From positions 186,001 through 250,000 of the forward strand of contig NZ_JAGQBW010000001.1 in assembly GCF_024345835.1 (NCBI RefSeq): a DNA stretch of 64,000 nucleotides, written 5' to 3'. The position numbers were made by a program, and so were the translations under genes. The DNA is from Synechococcus sp. HJ21-Hayes (lineage in GTDB: Bacteria > Cyanobacteriota > Cyanobacteriia > PCC-6307 > Cyanobiaceae). This document shows, piece by piece, positions 17,535-26,270 of this stretch. The notes beneath the pieces are model-generated. The model worked only from the letters and a program-made list of their open reading frames with translations, ran no database searches and was not told the DNA's origin. The first letter of the stretch is position 1, and each line of letters begins with the position of its first letter.

Positions 17535-17948
17535 ATGAGCACCGGCAGTGCCGCCGCCCAGACCCAGACCCCCCTCTATGGCGAGCGGGCTATTGCGGAG
17601 GCGGAGCTGATCTGTTTCGACAACCCCAGGCCGGGCCGGGCCTATGAGGTGTCGATCACCCTGCCGGAATTCACCTGCAAGTGCCCGTTTTCGGGTTACC
17701 CGGATTTCGCCACGTTGCGGCTGATCTATCAGCCTGGCCCGCGCGTGATGGAACTCAAGGCGATCAAGCTCTATGTGAACAGCTATCGCGAGCGTTCCAT
17801 CTCCCACGAGGAGGTAACCAACCGCATTCTCGACGACTTCGTGGCTTCCTGCCAGCCCGTGTGGATGCAGCTGGAGGCCGATTTCAACCCGCGGGGCAAC
17901 GTGCATACCGTGATCCGCGCCAGCCACGGCACCCGCCTGCCCTGCTGA
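17535..17948 (+). CDS. queF: NADPH-dependent preQ0 reductase QueF
   Basis: 137 residues, short (YkvM-type) QueF. Catalytic Cys50 and Asp57 lie in [35 protein letters not shown] is the substrate-binding motif. It reduces 7-cyano-7-deazaguanine to preQ1 for queuosine tRNA modification. The ATG giving MSTGSAAAQ fits family length; the frame is open upstream through the glnB promoter region but is not conserved in character. Its stop abuts the stop of the convergent ccs1 gene with no bases between. Confidence 0.95.
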   Translation: MSTGSAAAQTQTPLYGERAIAEAELICFDNPRPGRAYEVSITLPEFTCKCPFSGYPDFATLRLIYQPGPRVMELKAIKLYVNSYRERSISHEEVTNRILDDFVASCQPVWMQLEADFNPRGNVHTVIRASHGTRLPC

Positions 17949-19250
17949 TCAGCGGGGCAGCTCCGCCAGCAATTGCGGCAGCTCCTGGGAAAAGGCGGTG
18001 AGGTTGCGGTTGCAGAGGCCGCCCACGTGCAGCTTTTGGTGTTCGGGCTCGGCGATTGCCCACAGCTGGCGGGTGGCCACGAGGCTCAGGGCTCCTCCAG
18101 CCAGGGCAATGGCAAAGCCGGCGTACACCAGGGGAACGCCCGGGTCCCGCTTGAGCAGGATGCCGCTGGCGGGCACCACTCCGGCGATCCGCAGCGGGAT
18201 TCCCTCGATGGTTACGGGGGCGCCGCCAGGCATCAGGCTGCCAATCTCCTGGGCATCAGCGGAGTAGGCAGTCACCGGGCCCTGTTCGCTGGAGAGGGCG
18301 AGCAGCACGGGATTGCTGCCATCGGGACGGGTGGGCAGCACGATCCCCCACACCTGCTCCCCCAGCTGGGGGAAGCTCTGCAGGGGCAGTTGCAGGATGG
18401 GGCTCTTGCCCAGCTGCAGCTCGATGGCCGCCAGGGCCCAGTCGGCCTGGTAAAGGGTCATGCCCCGGTAACGCAGCGGGTGGTTCACGCTGATCTCGCG
18501 GCTCTCTTCAGGGCTGCTCTCCGTGCTGCTGGCAGTGTTGCCTGGGCCGGAAATCAGTTTGAGCTGGGAGCGGAATTGTTCGGGCCGGCCGGCGGGATCC
18601 CGCTCGATGCCAAAGGTTTCCAGGGCCACGGTCACCTGGGTGTCTCCGCGGCTGTTGAGCAGCTCCAGTTCATTGCCGGGAGCGAGATAGCGCTCGAGTC
18701 GCTGGCCTCCCAGGGATCCCCACGAGGCCCCCACCATCAGCACCACCAAGCCCGCGTGCACCAGCAGGGGGCCAACCCTGCCGCTCACCCCCTTCCGGGC
18801 CGCCAGGCGACCCGAGTGGCTCTGCAGCTGCCAGCCCTGGGAGGCCAACTGTTGCTCCAGCTTGTGCAGGCTGCTGCCGGCATCGCTGCACTCGAGCGTT
18901 TCAGCCAGTGTGAGCTTGCTGAGCTGCCTGGGTGACCTGTAGTCGATCCAGCGCAGCGCCGCCATAAGGGCAGGCCACTGGCGTCGCCAGCTGCAGAGGA
19001 TCAGCGCTAGGCCCAGCCAGGCCAACAGGGCCAGGAACCAGCTGCTGGAGTACACGTGATCCAGCTGCAACGCCAGGATCGCATCGCCCCGCAGCAGCCC
19101 CAACCAAGGGGTGGCGTCGTAGACGCGGTGATAGAGGTCGGCGCTCTCCTTCTGGGGCACCAGGGTGCCCAGGCCGCTGGCGATGGCGATGATCACCAGT
19201 AGGCCAATGGCCACGCGCAGATCGGAGATCCAGGCAAACAGACGTTTCAT
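17949..19250 (-). CDS. ccs1: Cytochrome c biogenesis protein Ccs1 (ResB family)
   Basis: 433 residues. Three N-terminal membrane segments (about 8-30, 70-92 and 165-185), a large lumenal/periplasmic domain and a C-terminal membrane segment, as in Ccs1/CcsB. Marks include [24 protein letters not shown] at the N-terminus and FNHPLRYRG-like [17 protein letters not shown]. With CcsA it forms the System II heme lyase that attaches heme to apocytochromes such as cytochrome f and c6. It follows ccdA by seven bases and is the last gene of the ftsW-ccdA-ccs1 run. Confidence 0.93.
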   Translation of the reverse strand: MKRLFAWISDLRVAIGLLVIIAIASGLGTLVPQKESADLYHRVYDATPWLGLLRGDAILALQLDHVYSSSWFLALLAWLGLALILCSWRRQWPALMAALRWIDYRSPRQLSKLTLAETLECSDAGSSLHKLEQQLASQGWQLQSHSGRLAARKGVSGRVGPLLVHAGLVVLMVGASWGSLGGQRLERYLAPGNELELLNSRGDTQVTVALETFGIERDPAGRPEQFRSQLKLISGPGNTASSTESSPEESREISVNHPLRYRGMTLYQADWALAAIELQLGKSPILQLPLQSFPQLGEQVWGIVLPTRPDGSNPVLLALSSEQGPVTAYSADAQEIGSLMPGGAPVTIEGIPLRIAGVVPASGILLKRDPGVPLVYAGFAIALAGGALSLVATRQLWAIAEPEHQKLHVGGLCNRNLTAFSQELPQLLAELPR

Positions 19251-19257
19251 TCAGCCT

Positions 19258-19974
19258 TCAGGTCCACTGGGCCAGCAGGGTGAGCCCGCCGGTGATGAGC
19301 AGCACCACACCACTGATGGGAGGCACCCACTGTCCCAGGGCACGCAGGGCTAGCAGCCGCGGCATCCAGGCTGCAACAGTGCCGGCCAACAGGAGCGGCA
19401 TCACCTGGCCGGTGGCGAAGCAGGTGAGCAGTGCCATACCGGCCAGGGGATTGCCGGCCTGGGCGATCCAGGCCAGCAGCACCGCCAGCACCGGGGTGGT
19501 GCAGGGAGAGGCCGCGAGGCCAAAGGCCAGGCCGGCCGCCAGGGGCGCCAGGGGCGCTGGCACCTTCTGCCGCCACTGGTTGGGATCGGGGCCTGCAGGC
19601 AGGGGCAGCCGCAGCAAACCAAGCAGGTTGAGCCCCATCACCACCGCCAGGATGGCCACAAGGGTTGGGATCAGCCCTGGCACCTGGCCGTAGAGGTGCC
19701 CCAACCAGCCACTGGCCAGGCCCAGCAGCACCAACGAGGCCACGATGCCGCCGCTGAAGCTGAGGCTGCGAAGCCAGGGCCGGGTGTTGTCGGTATCGAA
19801 GCCTGCCAGGTAGGCCAGGGTCACGGGCAACAGCGAGAGGGAGCAGGGCCCAAGGCTGGTGAGCAGTCCGCCGGCAAACACCAGCCCGAGGGTGAAGGGT
19901 CCGGGCTGGGCCAGGGAGCTGCGCAGAAGCTCTTCGCTGGTGCGGGCCCAATCCGCCAGTGCCAGAGCGGACAT
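19258..19974 (-). CDS. ccdA: Thiol-disulfide transporter CcdA
   Basis: 238 residues with about six membrane segments. The two redox Cys are in SLGPCSLSLLP and AASPCTTPVL, the paired motifs of the short DsbD/CcdA family. CcdA carries reducing equivalents across the membrane to keep apocytochrome CXXCH cysteines reduced; ccs1 lies directly downstream, the usual partner. Confidence 0.95.
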   Translation of the reverse strand: MSALALADWARTSEELLRSSLAQPGPFTLGLVFAGGLLTSLGPCSLSLLPVTLAYLAGFDTDNTRPWLRSLSFSGGIVASLVLLGLASGWLGHLYGQVPGLIPTLVAILAVVMGLNLLGLLRLPLPAGPDPNQWRQKVPAPLAPLAAGLAFGLAASPCTTPVLAVLLAWIAQAGNPLAGMALLTCFATGQVMPLLLAGTVAAWMPRLLALRALGQWVPPISGVVLLITGGLTLLAQWT

Positions 19975-19999
19975 GCTGGGATTCAGCCGCGCAATCGGC

Positions 20000-21199
20000 T
20001 CAGCCTATCGGGGCGCTCCGGCGGCCAGCGGCCTCCCGCCGGTCTCGCCGGGGCCGCAGGGGCTCCAGCCCGGCCCCCTCGAGGGAGCAGCGGATCAACA
20101 GTCCAGCCGTGAGCAGGCTCGAGAGCAGGGAGTTGCCGCCGTAGCTGATCATCGGCAGGGGCAGGCCTGTGGTGGGCATGGCTCCACTGGCCACGGCGAT
20201 GTTGAGGATCGATTGACCCACCAATAGGGTGGTGCAACCGATGGCCAGCAGCCGCTGCTGATTGCTGCGGCAGCTCAGAGCCACCCGCAAACCCACATAG
20301 CCGAACAACACCAGGAACAAGAGCAACACCACCGAGCCCACATAGCCGAACTCCTCGGCAAACACCGCGAAGATGAAGTCGGTGCTCTGGATCGGCAGAT
20401 ATTGCAGTTTCTGGGTGGATAGCCCAAAGCCCTCGCCCCAGAATCCCCCGGAGCCGATGGCCAGGAGGCTCTGCACCAGCTGGTAGCCATCCCCCTGGGC
20501 GTCGGTCCAGGGGTTGAGGAACGAGGTGACGCGGATGCGCTGGTACTCGTTGATGGCGATGCTGCCGACACCCACAGCCGCGCCAGCGGCGGCGGTGCCG
20601 AGCATGGCCACCATGGGCAGGCCGGAGGCCAGGGCCATCAGCCACAGCAGCAGCCCGCACAGGGCAGCGGTGCTGAGGTTGGGCTGTTTGAGGATCAGGC
20701 CCAGCACCACGGCGAACACCCCAAGCCAGATCAGCTTCTGATCGGCTGAGATCCGCTTCCAGTGGGAGAACAGCGCTGCCCCTTGGAGCACCAGAAAGGG
20801 CTTGATCAGTTCCGTGGGCTGGATCTGTACGGGGCCGATCACCAACCAGCGGCTGGCACCGTTCACGGTGCTGCCGATCACGAGGGTCAGAGCCACCAGC
20901 ACCGCCCCGATCAACAGCGCTGGAGCCGCGAGCCGCAACCAGCGCCGCAGGTTGATGCGCAGCCCGAGATAAAGGAGGCCCCAGCTGGCCACTAGCCAAA
21001 TGGCCTGACGCTTCAGGTAGTAACTGGGATCGCCCATCTCCCGGGCGGCCACCCACCAGCTGGCGGAGCCCAGCACCACCAGGCCCAACAGGCACCAGAG
21101 CGCCACCATGCCGAGCAGCAGGCGCGCTTCCGCCGGCCACTGGGCGAAGGGCACGGGCAGAAAACCCTTGGTCTGGGCAGTGGCTTTGGCCAAGGGCAT
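20000..21199 (-). CDS. ftsW: Peptidoglycan glycosyltransferase FtsW (SEDS family)
   Basis: 399 residues, about ten membrane segments. SEDS signatures: YYLKRQAIWLVASWGLLYLGLRI, ASRWLVIGPVQIQPTELIKP, LKQPNLSTAALC and GLPLPMISYGGNSLLSSL. SEDS proteins polymerise glycan strands at the septum (FtsW) or side wall (RodA); the length and short N-terminus favour FtsW but the two cannot be told apart safely by eye. The C-terminal tail is Arg-rich. It heads the run with ccdA, 25 bases away. Confidence 0.88.
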   Translation of the reverse strand: MPLAKATAQTKGFLPVPFAQWPAEARLLLGMVALWCLLGLVVLGSASWWVAAREMGDPSYYLKRQAIWLVASWGLLYLGLRINLRRWLRLAAPALLIGAVLVALTLVIGSTVNGASRWLVIGPVQIQPTELIKPFLVLQGAALFSHWKRISADQKLIWLGVFAVVLGLILKQPNLSTAALCGLLLWLMALASGLPMVAMLGTAAAGAAVGVGSIAINEYQRIRVTSFLNPWTDAQGDGYQLVQSLLAIGSGGFWGEGFGLSTQKLQYLPIQSTDFIFAVFAEEFGYVGSVVLLLFLVLFGYVGLRVALSCRSNQQRLLAIGCTTLLVGQSILNIAVASGAMPTTGLPLPMISYGGNSLLSSLLTAGLLIRCSLEGAGLEPLRPRRDRREAAGRRSAPIG

Positions 21200-21275
21200 G
21201 GGCTAATGAAGGACTGAGTTTCTCGTATTTGTTGGAGACCCGCCAATGGCTGGGCGCCAGTTCTGGGCATCAATA

Positions 21276-21302
21276 ACAAAAAAGCCCGGCCGAAGCCGGG
21301 CT
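21276..21302 (-). terminator. Intrinsic terminator of the apcABC transcript
   Basis: On the minus strand an eight-base-pair stem AGCCCGGC/GCCGGGCT closes a TTCG tetraloop and is followed by six T residues. It lies 47 bases past the apcC stop. A textbook Rho-independent terminator. Confidence 0.93.
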
Positions 21303-21348
21303 GATCGATGGAGAGACGGCAGCGACAGGGCTGACAGTGACGGATGGT

Positions 21349-21549
21349 TCAGTTACCGACGTTCACCTGACGGCGACCGGTGACCAGTTCAACCTTCAGG
21401 ATCTTGCCGCCCTGCTTCATGATTCGCTGCTGCTCAGCAAACCAGCTTTCGAAGGGCACCCACTTGGTGAAGAAGGTGTTCTGCAGCTCGCGTTGAGAAC
21501 GGGTTTTCTCAGGGCAGGGGATGCAGGCCGTGACTTTGAACAGGCGCAT
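21349..21549 (-). CDS. apcC: Allophycocyanin core linker ApcC (7.8 kDa)
   Basis: 66 residues beginning MRLFKVTACIPC, with TRSQRELQNTFFTKWVP and GRRQVNV at the end: the small core linker (CpcD-like fold) that caps the allophycocyanin trimers of the phycobilisome core. The upstream frame extension runs through apcB and is discarded. Last gene of the operon, 34 bases after apcB, followed by a strong terminator. Confidence 0.97.
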   Translation of the reverse strand: MRLFKVTACIPCPEKTRSQRELQNTFFTKWVPFESWFAEQQRIMKQGGKILKVELVTGRRQVNVGN

Positions 21550-21583
21550 GGGAGTGATCCGCAGGGTGTGCCAGGGGCAGGGA

Positions 21584-22072
21584 TCAGTTACCCAGGCCGG
21601 AGCTGATGTAGTCGAAGTACACGCCCATTTCGCGGCCAGCATCCGGTCCCACGAGGGAGGCAGTGGCTTCCTTCATAGCCTGGATCGACTGCACGGTTGC
21701 ACCGATGGGTACGCCCAGGGAGTTGTAGGTCTCCTTGAGGCCATTCAGCACACGCTCGTCAAGGATCGAGGTGTCACCGGCCAGCATGGCGTAGGTGGCG
21801 TAACGGAGGTAGTAGTCCAGGTCGCGGATGCAAGCTGCATAGCGACGGGTGGTGTACATGTTGCCGCCCGGACGGGTGATGTCCGAGTACAGCAGCGACT
21901 TGGCAACCGCTTCCTTGATGATCGCGGAGGCATTGGCGCTGATGGTCGCGGCGGCACGCACGCGCAGCTCACCGCTGGCGAAGTACTGCTCCAGACGGCC
22001 CATGGAGGAGCTGTCCAGATACAGGCCTTGAACGTCGGCCTGATTGATGACGTTGGTGATGGCGTCTTGCAT
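21584..22072 (-). CDS. apcB: Allophycocyanin beta subunit ApcB
   Basis: 162 residues. The phycocyanobilin-binding Cys81 is in [20 protein letters not shown], and Asn71, the residue that is usually gamma-N-methylated, is in [11 protein letters not shown]. The sequence is close to canonical ApcB along its length, with a C-terminus one or two residues longer (SSGLGN). It pairs with ApcA to make allophycocyanin trimers at the phycobilisome core. Confidence 0.98.
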   Translation of the reverse strand: MQDAITNVINQADVQGLYLDSSSMGRLEQYFASGELRVRAAATISANASAIIKEAVAKSLLYSDITRPGGNMYTTRRYAACIRDLDYYLRYATYAMLAGDTSILDERVLNGLKETYNSLGVPIGATVQSIQAMKEATASLVGPDAGREMGVYFDYISSGLGN

Positions 22073-22113
22073 GGAACCTGATCGAAGAGGCGTTGGTTAG
22101 AGAGGAAGCAACC

Positions 22114-22599
22114 TCAGGAGAGGGCGCCGACGACGTAGTCGAAGTAGAAGCCAGCCTCTTCGGCGTCAGCGCCGGTGAGCAGGCTTGTGGCGGCGTTCTT
22201 CATCTCGCGCACGGCTTCGGCCATGGCTTCGAGGGGAGTACCCAGGGAGCGGTACATCTCCTTGGCACCGATGATGCCGATTTCCTCGATCGGGGTTACA
22301 TCACCCGCGATGATTCCGTAGGTCACCAGGCGCAGGTAGTAATCCATGTCGCGCAGGCAGGACGCGGTCATTTCCTCGCCGTAGGCGTTGCCGCCGGGGG
22401 AGATGACGTCGGGGCGCTTCTGGAAGAGAGCGCCGCCAGCGGTCTTGACAATGCGCTCACGGCTCTCGCTCAGAACCTGGGCGACACGCAGACGACGCTG
22501 ACCGCCACTGACGAAAGCCTTGATCTGGTCGAGTTCGCCAGGGCTCAGGTAGCGGGCTTCGGCGTCCGCGTTGATGATCGAGTTGGAGACGATGCTCAT
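22114..22599 (-). CDS. apcA: Allophycocyanin alpha subunit ApcA
   Basis: 161 residues, canonical from [23 protein letters not shown] to the end [11 protein letters not shown]. Phycocyanobilin Cys81 is in [14 protein letters not shown]. It forms the allophycocyanin monomer with ApcB, collecting energy from the rods and passing it to ApcE and the photosystems. The gene has a very long leader, about 290 bases, and its own promoter after the apcE terminator. Confidence 0.98.
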   Translation of the reverse strand: MSIVSNSIINADAEARYLSPGELDQIKAFVSGGQRRLRVAQVLSESRERIVKTAGGALFQKRPDVISPGGNAYGEEMTASCLRDMDYYLRLVTYGIIAGDVTPIEEIGIIGAKEMYRSLGTPLEAMAEAVREMKNAATSLLTGADAEEAGFYFDYVVGALS

Positions 22600-22888
22600 G
22601 CAGTTCTGCCTCGAAACAAGCGGTCGCCAGAATGGTGACCGATATCCGGTGGGTAAGGGGGGGACACCCTCAGTGGTCCGTTGAGCAGGTGACTGCGGCG
22701 GGGCCGGCCTGCCACGCGGATCACCTGCTGCCAGGTGGCCTGCTTGGACGGGCGACTGAAGGAGGCGACAGCAGTGCTGATCGCCGAGTCATTCTGTGGC
22801 AGCGCCCCGCGAGCTTCCCTGGCCTGGTAACAGTTCTTCACGGCGCTCGGAATCGGCAAACCCCTTTGCTGGCAAAGGCTTTGGGCTG
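22600..22888 (-). other. Long apcA leader
   Basis: The predicted transcript start near 22887 leaves about 290 untranslated bases before apcA. A frame starting with TTG spans 22859 to 22596 and ends in an ATGA overlap with apcA, but it lacks an ATG, is Ser/Arg/Pro-rich and is probably chance. A GAGG lies 9-12 bases before the apcA ATG and can serve as Shine-Dalgarno. Apart from the 5' hairpin described separately I see no known riboswitch. Confidence 0.5.
22863..22878 (-). promoter_or_regulatory. Perfect inverted repeat at the 5' end of the apcA leader
   Basis: CCTTTGC and GCAAAGG are separated by two bases. If the predicted transcript start is right, the element begins about 10 bases into the RNA, where it could form a 5' stabilising hairpin. 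It could equally be a DNA operator just downstream of the start site. Confidence 0.5.
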
Positions 22889-22893
22889 TGTTG

Positions 22894-22923
22894 TGAATAC
22901 GCGGGAGTCGTCTCAGTTGTTAA
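22894..22923 (-). promoter_or_regulatory. Predicted sigma70-type promoter of apcABC
   Basis: TTAACA (five of six matches to TTGACA) and TATTCA (four of six matches to TATAAT) are separated by 18 bases, pointing toward apcA. The -35 is inside the perfect palindrome TTGTTAACAA at 22917-22926. The position, between the apcE terminator and apcA, is right for an independent apcABC promoter. Confidence 0.55.
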
Positions 22924-22992
22924 CAATCTGGTGGCTTGATTCCGCCCTGGAGAAGGCTCGAAGCGATCGATTCTTTGTGTCTAGCTGTTGCA

Positions 22993-23025
22993 AATAAAAG
23001 CCCCTGGCCGTTAGGCCAGGGGCTT
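22993..23025 (-). terminator. Intrinsic terminator after apcE
   Basis: Stem of 12 base pairs, AAGCCCCTGGCC/GGCCAGGGGCTT with loop GTTA in plus orientation; on the minus strand it is followed by TTTTATTT. It begins 28 bases after the apcE stop and should separate apcE from apcABC, allowing different levels. Confidence 0.92.
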
Positions 23026-23052
23026 TGGTTGCCCATGAACGCAGGCGGCAGC

Positions 23053-26000
23053 TCAGATGGCGCCGCGATTGGGCGGGATCAGGGCGGCGTTGCCGCCGTA
23101 GAGAGCCGCGGTGCGATTCACCGTGGTGAGCGGAATGCCATCGCTGGTGGCCATGCCCTTGAGGTGGGGCACGGTGTCCCGGCCAAAGCTCTCGGCATAC
23201 TCCTGGCCATTGAGGATGGCCTCGAGGGCGGCCCGCTGGCCCTCGTTGGAGCGGGTGGCCAGGAAGCGGCTGGTTTCTTCCGGTTGGGCGGCTCGGCCAA
23301 GCAGAGCCAAGTAGGCGGCGGATGCGGCCCGGAGCGGTGCCATGCGATTGAGCCGTCGGTTGAACAGCTCGCTGCCGGCCACCTTGGCCACGAAATCGGC
23401 CACCATCAGCTCGCCATTGCGGAGCTGGGATTCGGCATCCACCAGCCGCTCTGAGGCCAGGGGCTGACGCCCCAGCAGTTGGCGGTACACCGCCTCAATG
23501 GCCTGGGTTTGCTCGGCGGGGCTGGCTGCCATGGCCAGCTTCAGCACACTGCCAAGGCTCCTGCGCTTGCTGAAGCCCTGCAGGTTGCCGGCTCGTAGAG
23601 CTTTGGCCATGGCGGCACCGGGTTGTTCCGCGAAGGCCCCCGCGCCAGTGGACAGGCTGGCGCTCCACCCACCGCTGATGGTGGGTGCGCTGCGGAAGGC
23701 GGCTGGTGCAGTTGTCGGTGCGGTGATCGTGGCGCCTGATCTCCAGGGGGCCGCCAGGCCACCGCCGGGTTGCCAGCGGGGGGCACTCCAGCGCCGCTCG
23801 GGAGCGGGAGGCACCTGAACCGAACCCGGCCCCTGCTGAAGGCCGTCTTGGGGGGCAAGGGTTTGGCCACCGGTGAGGGTTGCACTCCAACCGCCGCGCA
23901 CCACCGAGGCTTTGGCGGGCAGGTTGCGGGGGGTGAGGCTGCCCGCGTAGCGGATCTCATTGCCAGGGGCCACATCGGGGCGCTGACGGGGGGTGAGATC
24001 GGCATAGGCCGCTGCGTTGAAGGTCCGCTTGAGGGCGGGAACGCGGCGGGTGCTCAGGTCAGTCGGGGTGATGAACCGCTCATAGGGAACGGTGTCTTCG
24101 CCGAAGCTCTCGCTGTATTCGCGGCTGTTCAGCATGGCGTCCACCACCCCGTAGAAGCCCTTGCGGGCGGCCACGTCGAAGTAGGCATCGATCTCCCAGC
24201 GTCCGAAGGTGGGACGGCCGAGCAGGCGCCGGTGCATCACCTCGATGGCTTTGCAGATGTAGAGCCCACTCCAGTAGCGGCGGCGGAATGCGTCGCTGCG
24301 GGCCACTTGGCGCACGAACTCCCGCAGGTTGAGGTCGCCGTTTTCGAGTTTGATCTCCTCCACCTTGTTGTGCTCACCGGCATAGCCGGTGTTGCCGAGA
24401 ACCTGCACATAGACGGCGCGGATCACGCGCTGGGTGCTGGCTTCGGTGTTGCGCACACTGGGCTGTCCGCCGCGGCGGGGCACGGAGGCGCCACCGGTGG
24501 CGATCTGCTCCAGCCTCACCACCTTCGGCCCCACCTTGCGGGGAGTGGAGGCACGGAACTGGGGGCTATTCATCTGGCCCGGCTGGCGCATGCCGTTGCC
24601 CACCAAGATGCGGCGGCTGTCGTAGCCGAAGGGGGCCGGGCGGGTGGCCACATTGGCCGTGCCTGAGGGGAAGATGGCGCCGTAGTTCAGGCCCAGCGGA
24701 TCGTTGCCGCCGCCGTAGGGGTGCTGGTCGGCAAAGGGCTGGCGGTAGCTCGCGTAAAGGGTGACGTACTGGGGGGCACCTTCAAAGGGAGCGCTGAATC
24801 GGAACAGCTTGCGGTGGCTACCCCAGCCCGCACTCTCCTGGGCCTCTTCGCCCAAGTCGCGCAGGTAGGGCACCGTTTCTTCCCCGAACACCTGGGCGTA
24901 TTCCATGGTGTTGATCAGGGCATCCACTAGGCCCTTGAGGCCCTGGGCGCTCACGATGTCGAAGTAGCGGGTGAACTCCTCCTTGGAACTCAGCCCGCGC
25001 CCCAGGAAGTGGCGGAAGGCCAGTTCCACAGCCCGGCTGTTGGAGAAGCGGCCATAGAACTGCTGGCGATATTCCTTGCTATGCCCAAGGGCGCGGATGA
25101 ACTCCCGCATGGAGATGTCACCCTGGCGCACCTGGGTGGCTTCCACGGGGCACACCACCTGGCTGTAGCCCTTGACGATGTCGCGCTCGAATACCTGGCG
25201 GTAAGCAGCACGCACCACCTCCGCCTTCTGGGCGCCGCTCATACCCGGCTTCATGTTGAAGCGCTGGGCTTTGCCCTGGGCTCCCAGGGCGTAGATAGCG
25301 GGGAGCTGCAGGCCCTGGCTCTCGGGGTTGCCCAGGCGCTGGCGGGCCGAGGGGGTGGGAACGTCGAGTTCCTTGATCAGCACGTTGAAGCTGTCGATCA
25401 GCAGCTGACGGGCTTCCGGAAGATCCTTGATCAGCTCCGCGGCGGCTGCACGCATTTCCTGCAGGGCCACGTTGGTGGCTGCCAGGGAACAGCCCTTCTC
25501 GAGCACGTCCCGCAGGCCACGGGTATTCACGGCGAGGATGCTGGGATCGCCGGCCACCACCGCGTAGCCCACGTAGCGCAGGAACCAGGCCAGGTCGCGG
25601 ATCGACTTCTTCATCCGCTCGGTGCCGTAGCGGGCCACCGAAATCGGATTGAAGCCCGTTGGGAGAACCACACGGACGTCGGCATCGCCGCCGGCACCTT
25701 CCAGGAGCCGGGTGAGCACATTGCCGGACTTGCTGCTGCCGGCTGCACCGGCAAAGGTCTGCACGGACCGCTGGAAGGCGGCCTGATCGGCGGCCAGCGG
25801 GGTGGCGCCAGGGGCGCTCACCGGCGTCAGGGGCGCGTCCAGGTAGGAGAGCGGAGTGCCACCCACAAAAATGCGGTTGGCGGCCCTGGCCACGATCGCC
25901 TCGGCGTTGGCCGAGAGGCGACGGGCGGCCTCGAGACGCAGCTGGCCGCTTTGGAAGAAGTTGACGAGCGTGTTGAGCTCGCCGCCATCGGGGAATCGAT

Positions 26001-26094
26001 CCTGCTGTTCCGCCTGACGGACGCTGGAAAGCGGCAGGGTGTCAAAGCGCTGGGGTGCAACCCTGCTGCTGCCGCTGCTGGCGGTCACAGTCAT
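23053..26094 (-). CDS. apcE: Phycobilisome core-membrane linker ApcE (L-CM)
   Basis: 1013 residues. The N-terminal phycobiliprotein-like domain (about 18-240) has a loop insertion near 78-150 and the chromophore Cys202 in EKGCSLAATNV. Three linker (REP) domains follow, at about 290-405, 552-665 and 860-972, each with the ...REF...S..YR..F... and FGEDTVPY type motifs, joined by Pro/Gly/Ser-rich arms. Three repeats predict a three-cylinder core. ApcE anchors the phycobilisome to the thylakoid and is a terminal energy emitter. The start at MTVTASSGSS matches the family; a longer upstream frame is discarded. It is the first gene of the apcE-apcA-apcB-apcC locus. Confidence 0.97.
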   Translation of the reverse strand: MTVTASSGSSRVAPQRFDTLPLSSVRQAEQQDRFPDGGELNTLVNFFQSGQLRLEAARRLSANAEAIVARAANRIFVGGTPLSYLDAPLTPVSAPGATPLAADQAAFQRSVQTFAGAAGSSKSGNVLTRLLEGAGGDADVRVVLPTGFNPISVARYGTERMKKSIRDLAWFLRYVGYAVVAGDPSILAVNTRGLRDVLEKGCSLAATNVALQEMRAAAAELIKDLPEARQLLIDSFNVLIKELDVPTPSARQRLGNPESQGLQLPAIYALGAQGKAQRFNMKPGMSGAQKAEVVRAAYRQVFERDIVKGYSQVVCPVEATQVRQGDISMREFIRALGHSKEYRQQFYGRFSNSRAVELAFRHFLGRGLSSKEEFTRYFDIVSAQGLKGLVDALINTMEYAQVFGEETVPYLRDLGEEAQESAGWGSHRKLFRFSAPFEGAPQYVTLYASYRQPFADQHPYGGGNDPLGLNYGAIFPSGTANVATRPAPFGYDSRRILVGNGMRQPGQMNSPQFRASTPRKVGPKVVRLEQIATGGASVPRRGGQPSVRNTEASTQRVIRAVYVQVLGNTGYAGEHNKVEEIKLENGDLNLREFVRQVARSDAFRRRYWSGLYICKAIEVMHRRLLGRPTFGRWEIDAYFDVAARKGFYGVVDAMLNSREYSESFGEDTVPYERFITPTDLSTRRVPALKRTFNAAAYADLTPRQRPDVAPGNEIRYAGSLTPRNLPAKASVVRGGWSATLTGGQTLAPQDGLQQGPGSVQVPPAPERRWSAPRWQPGGGLAAPWRSGATITAPTTAPAAFRSAPTISGGWSASLSTGAGAFAEQPGAAMAKALRAGNLQGFSKRRSLGSVLKLAMAASPAEQTQAIEAVYRQLLGRQPLASERLVDAESQLRNGELMVADFVAKVAGSELFNRRLNRMAPLRAASAAYLALLGRAAQPEETSRFLATRSNEGQRAALEAILNGQEYAESFGRDTVPHLKGMATSDGIPLTTVNRTAALYGGNAALIPPNRGAI

Positions 26095-26270
26095 TGAGGA
26101 GAGCGAACCGGGCCAAGGCACGTTACGGCTGGCCCTCTGGCCTCCCGGCAGCCCATGAACAAATGTTTGCAGCCTGATGGGATTGGGCCGCCGCCAGCGG
26201 GGGTGGCCATGAAAAGCTCAGCCGTTCAGGCCCCCCTTCAGGCCTGGCGCCGCTTGTCTTCCGTCGCTCC

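Noticed and set aside
22596-22859. 87-codon leader frame ending in an ATGA overlap with apcA
   Set aside because: Starts with TTG, is Ser/Arg/Pro-rich and has no ribosome site; apcA leaders are untranslated in known cases. The ATGA overlap alone is not enough.
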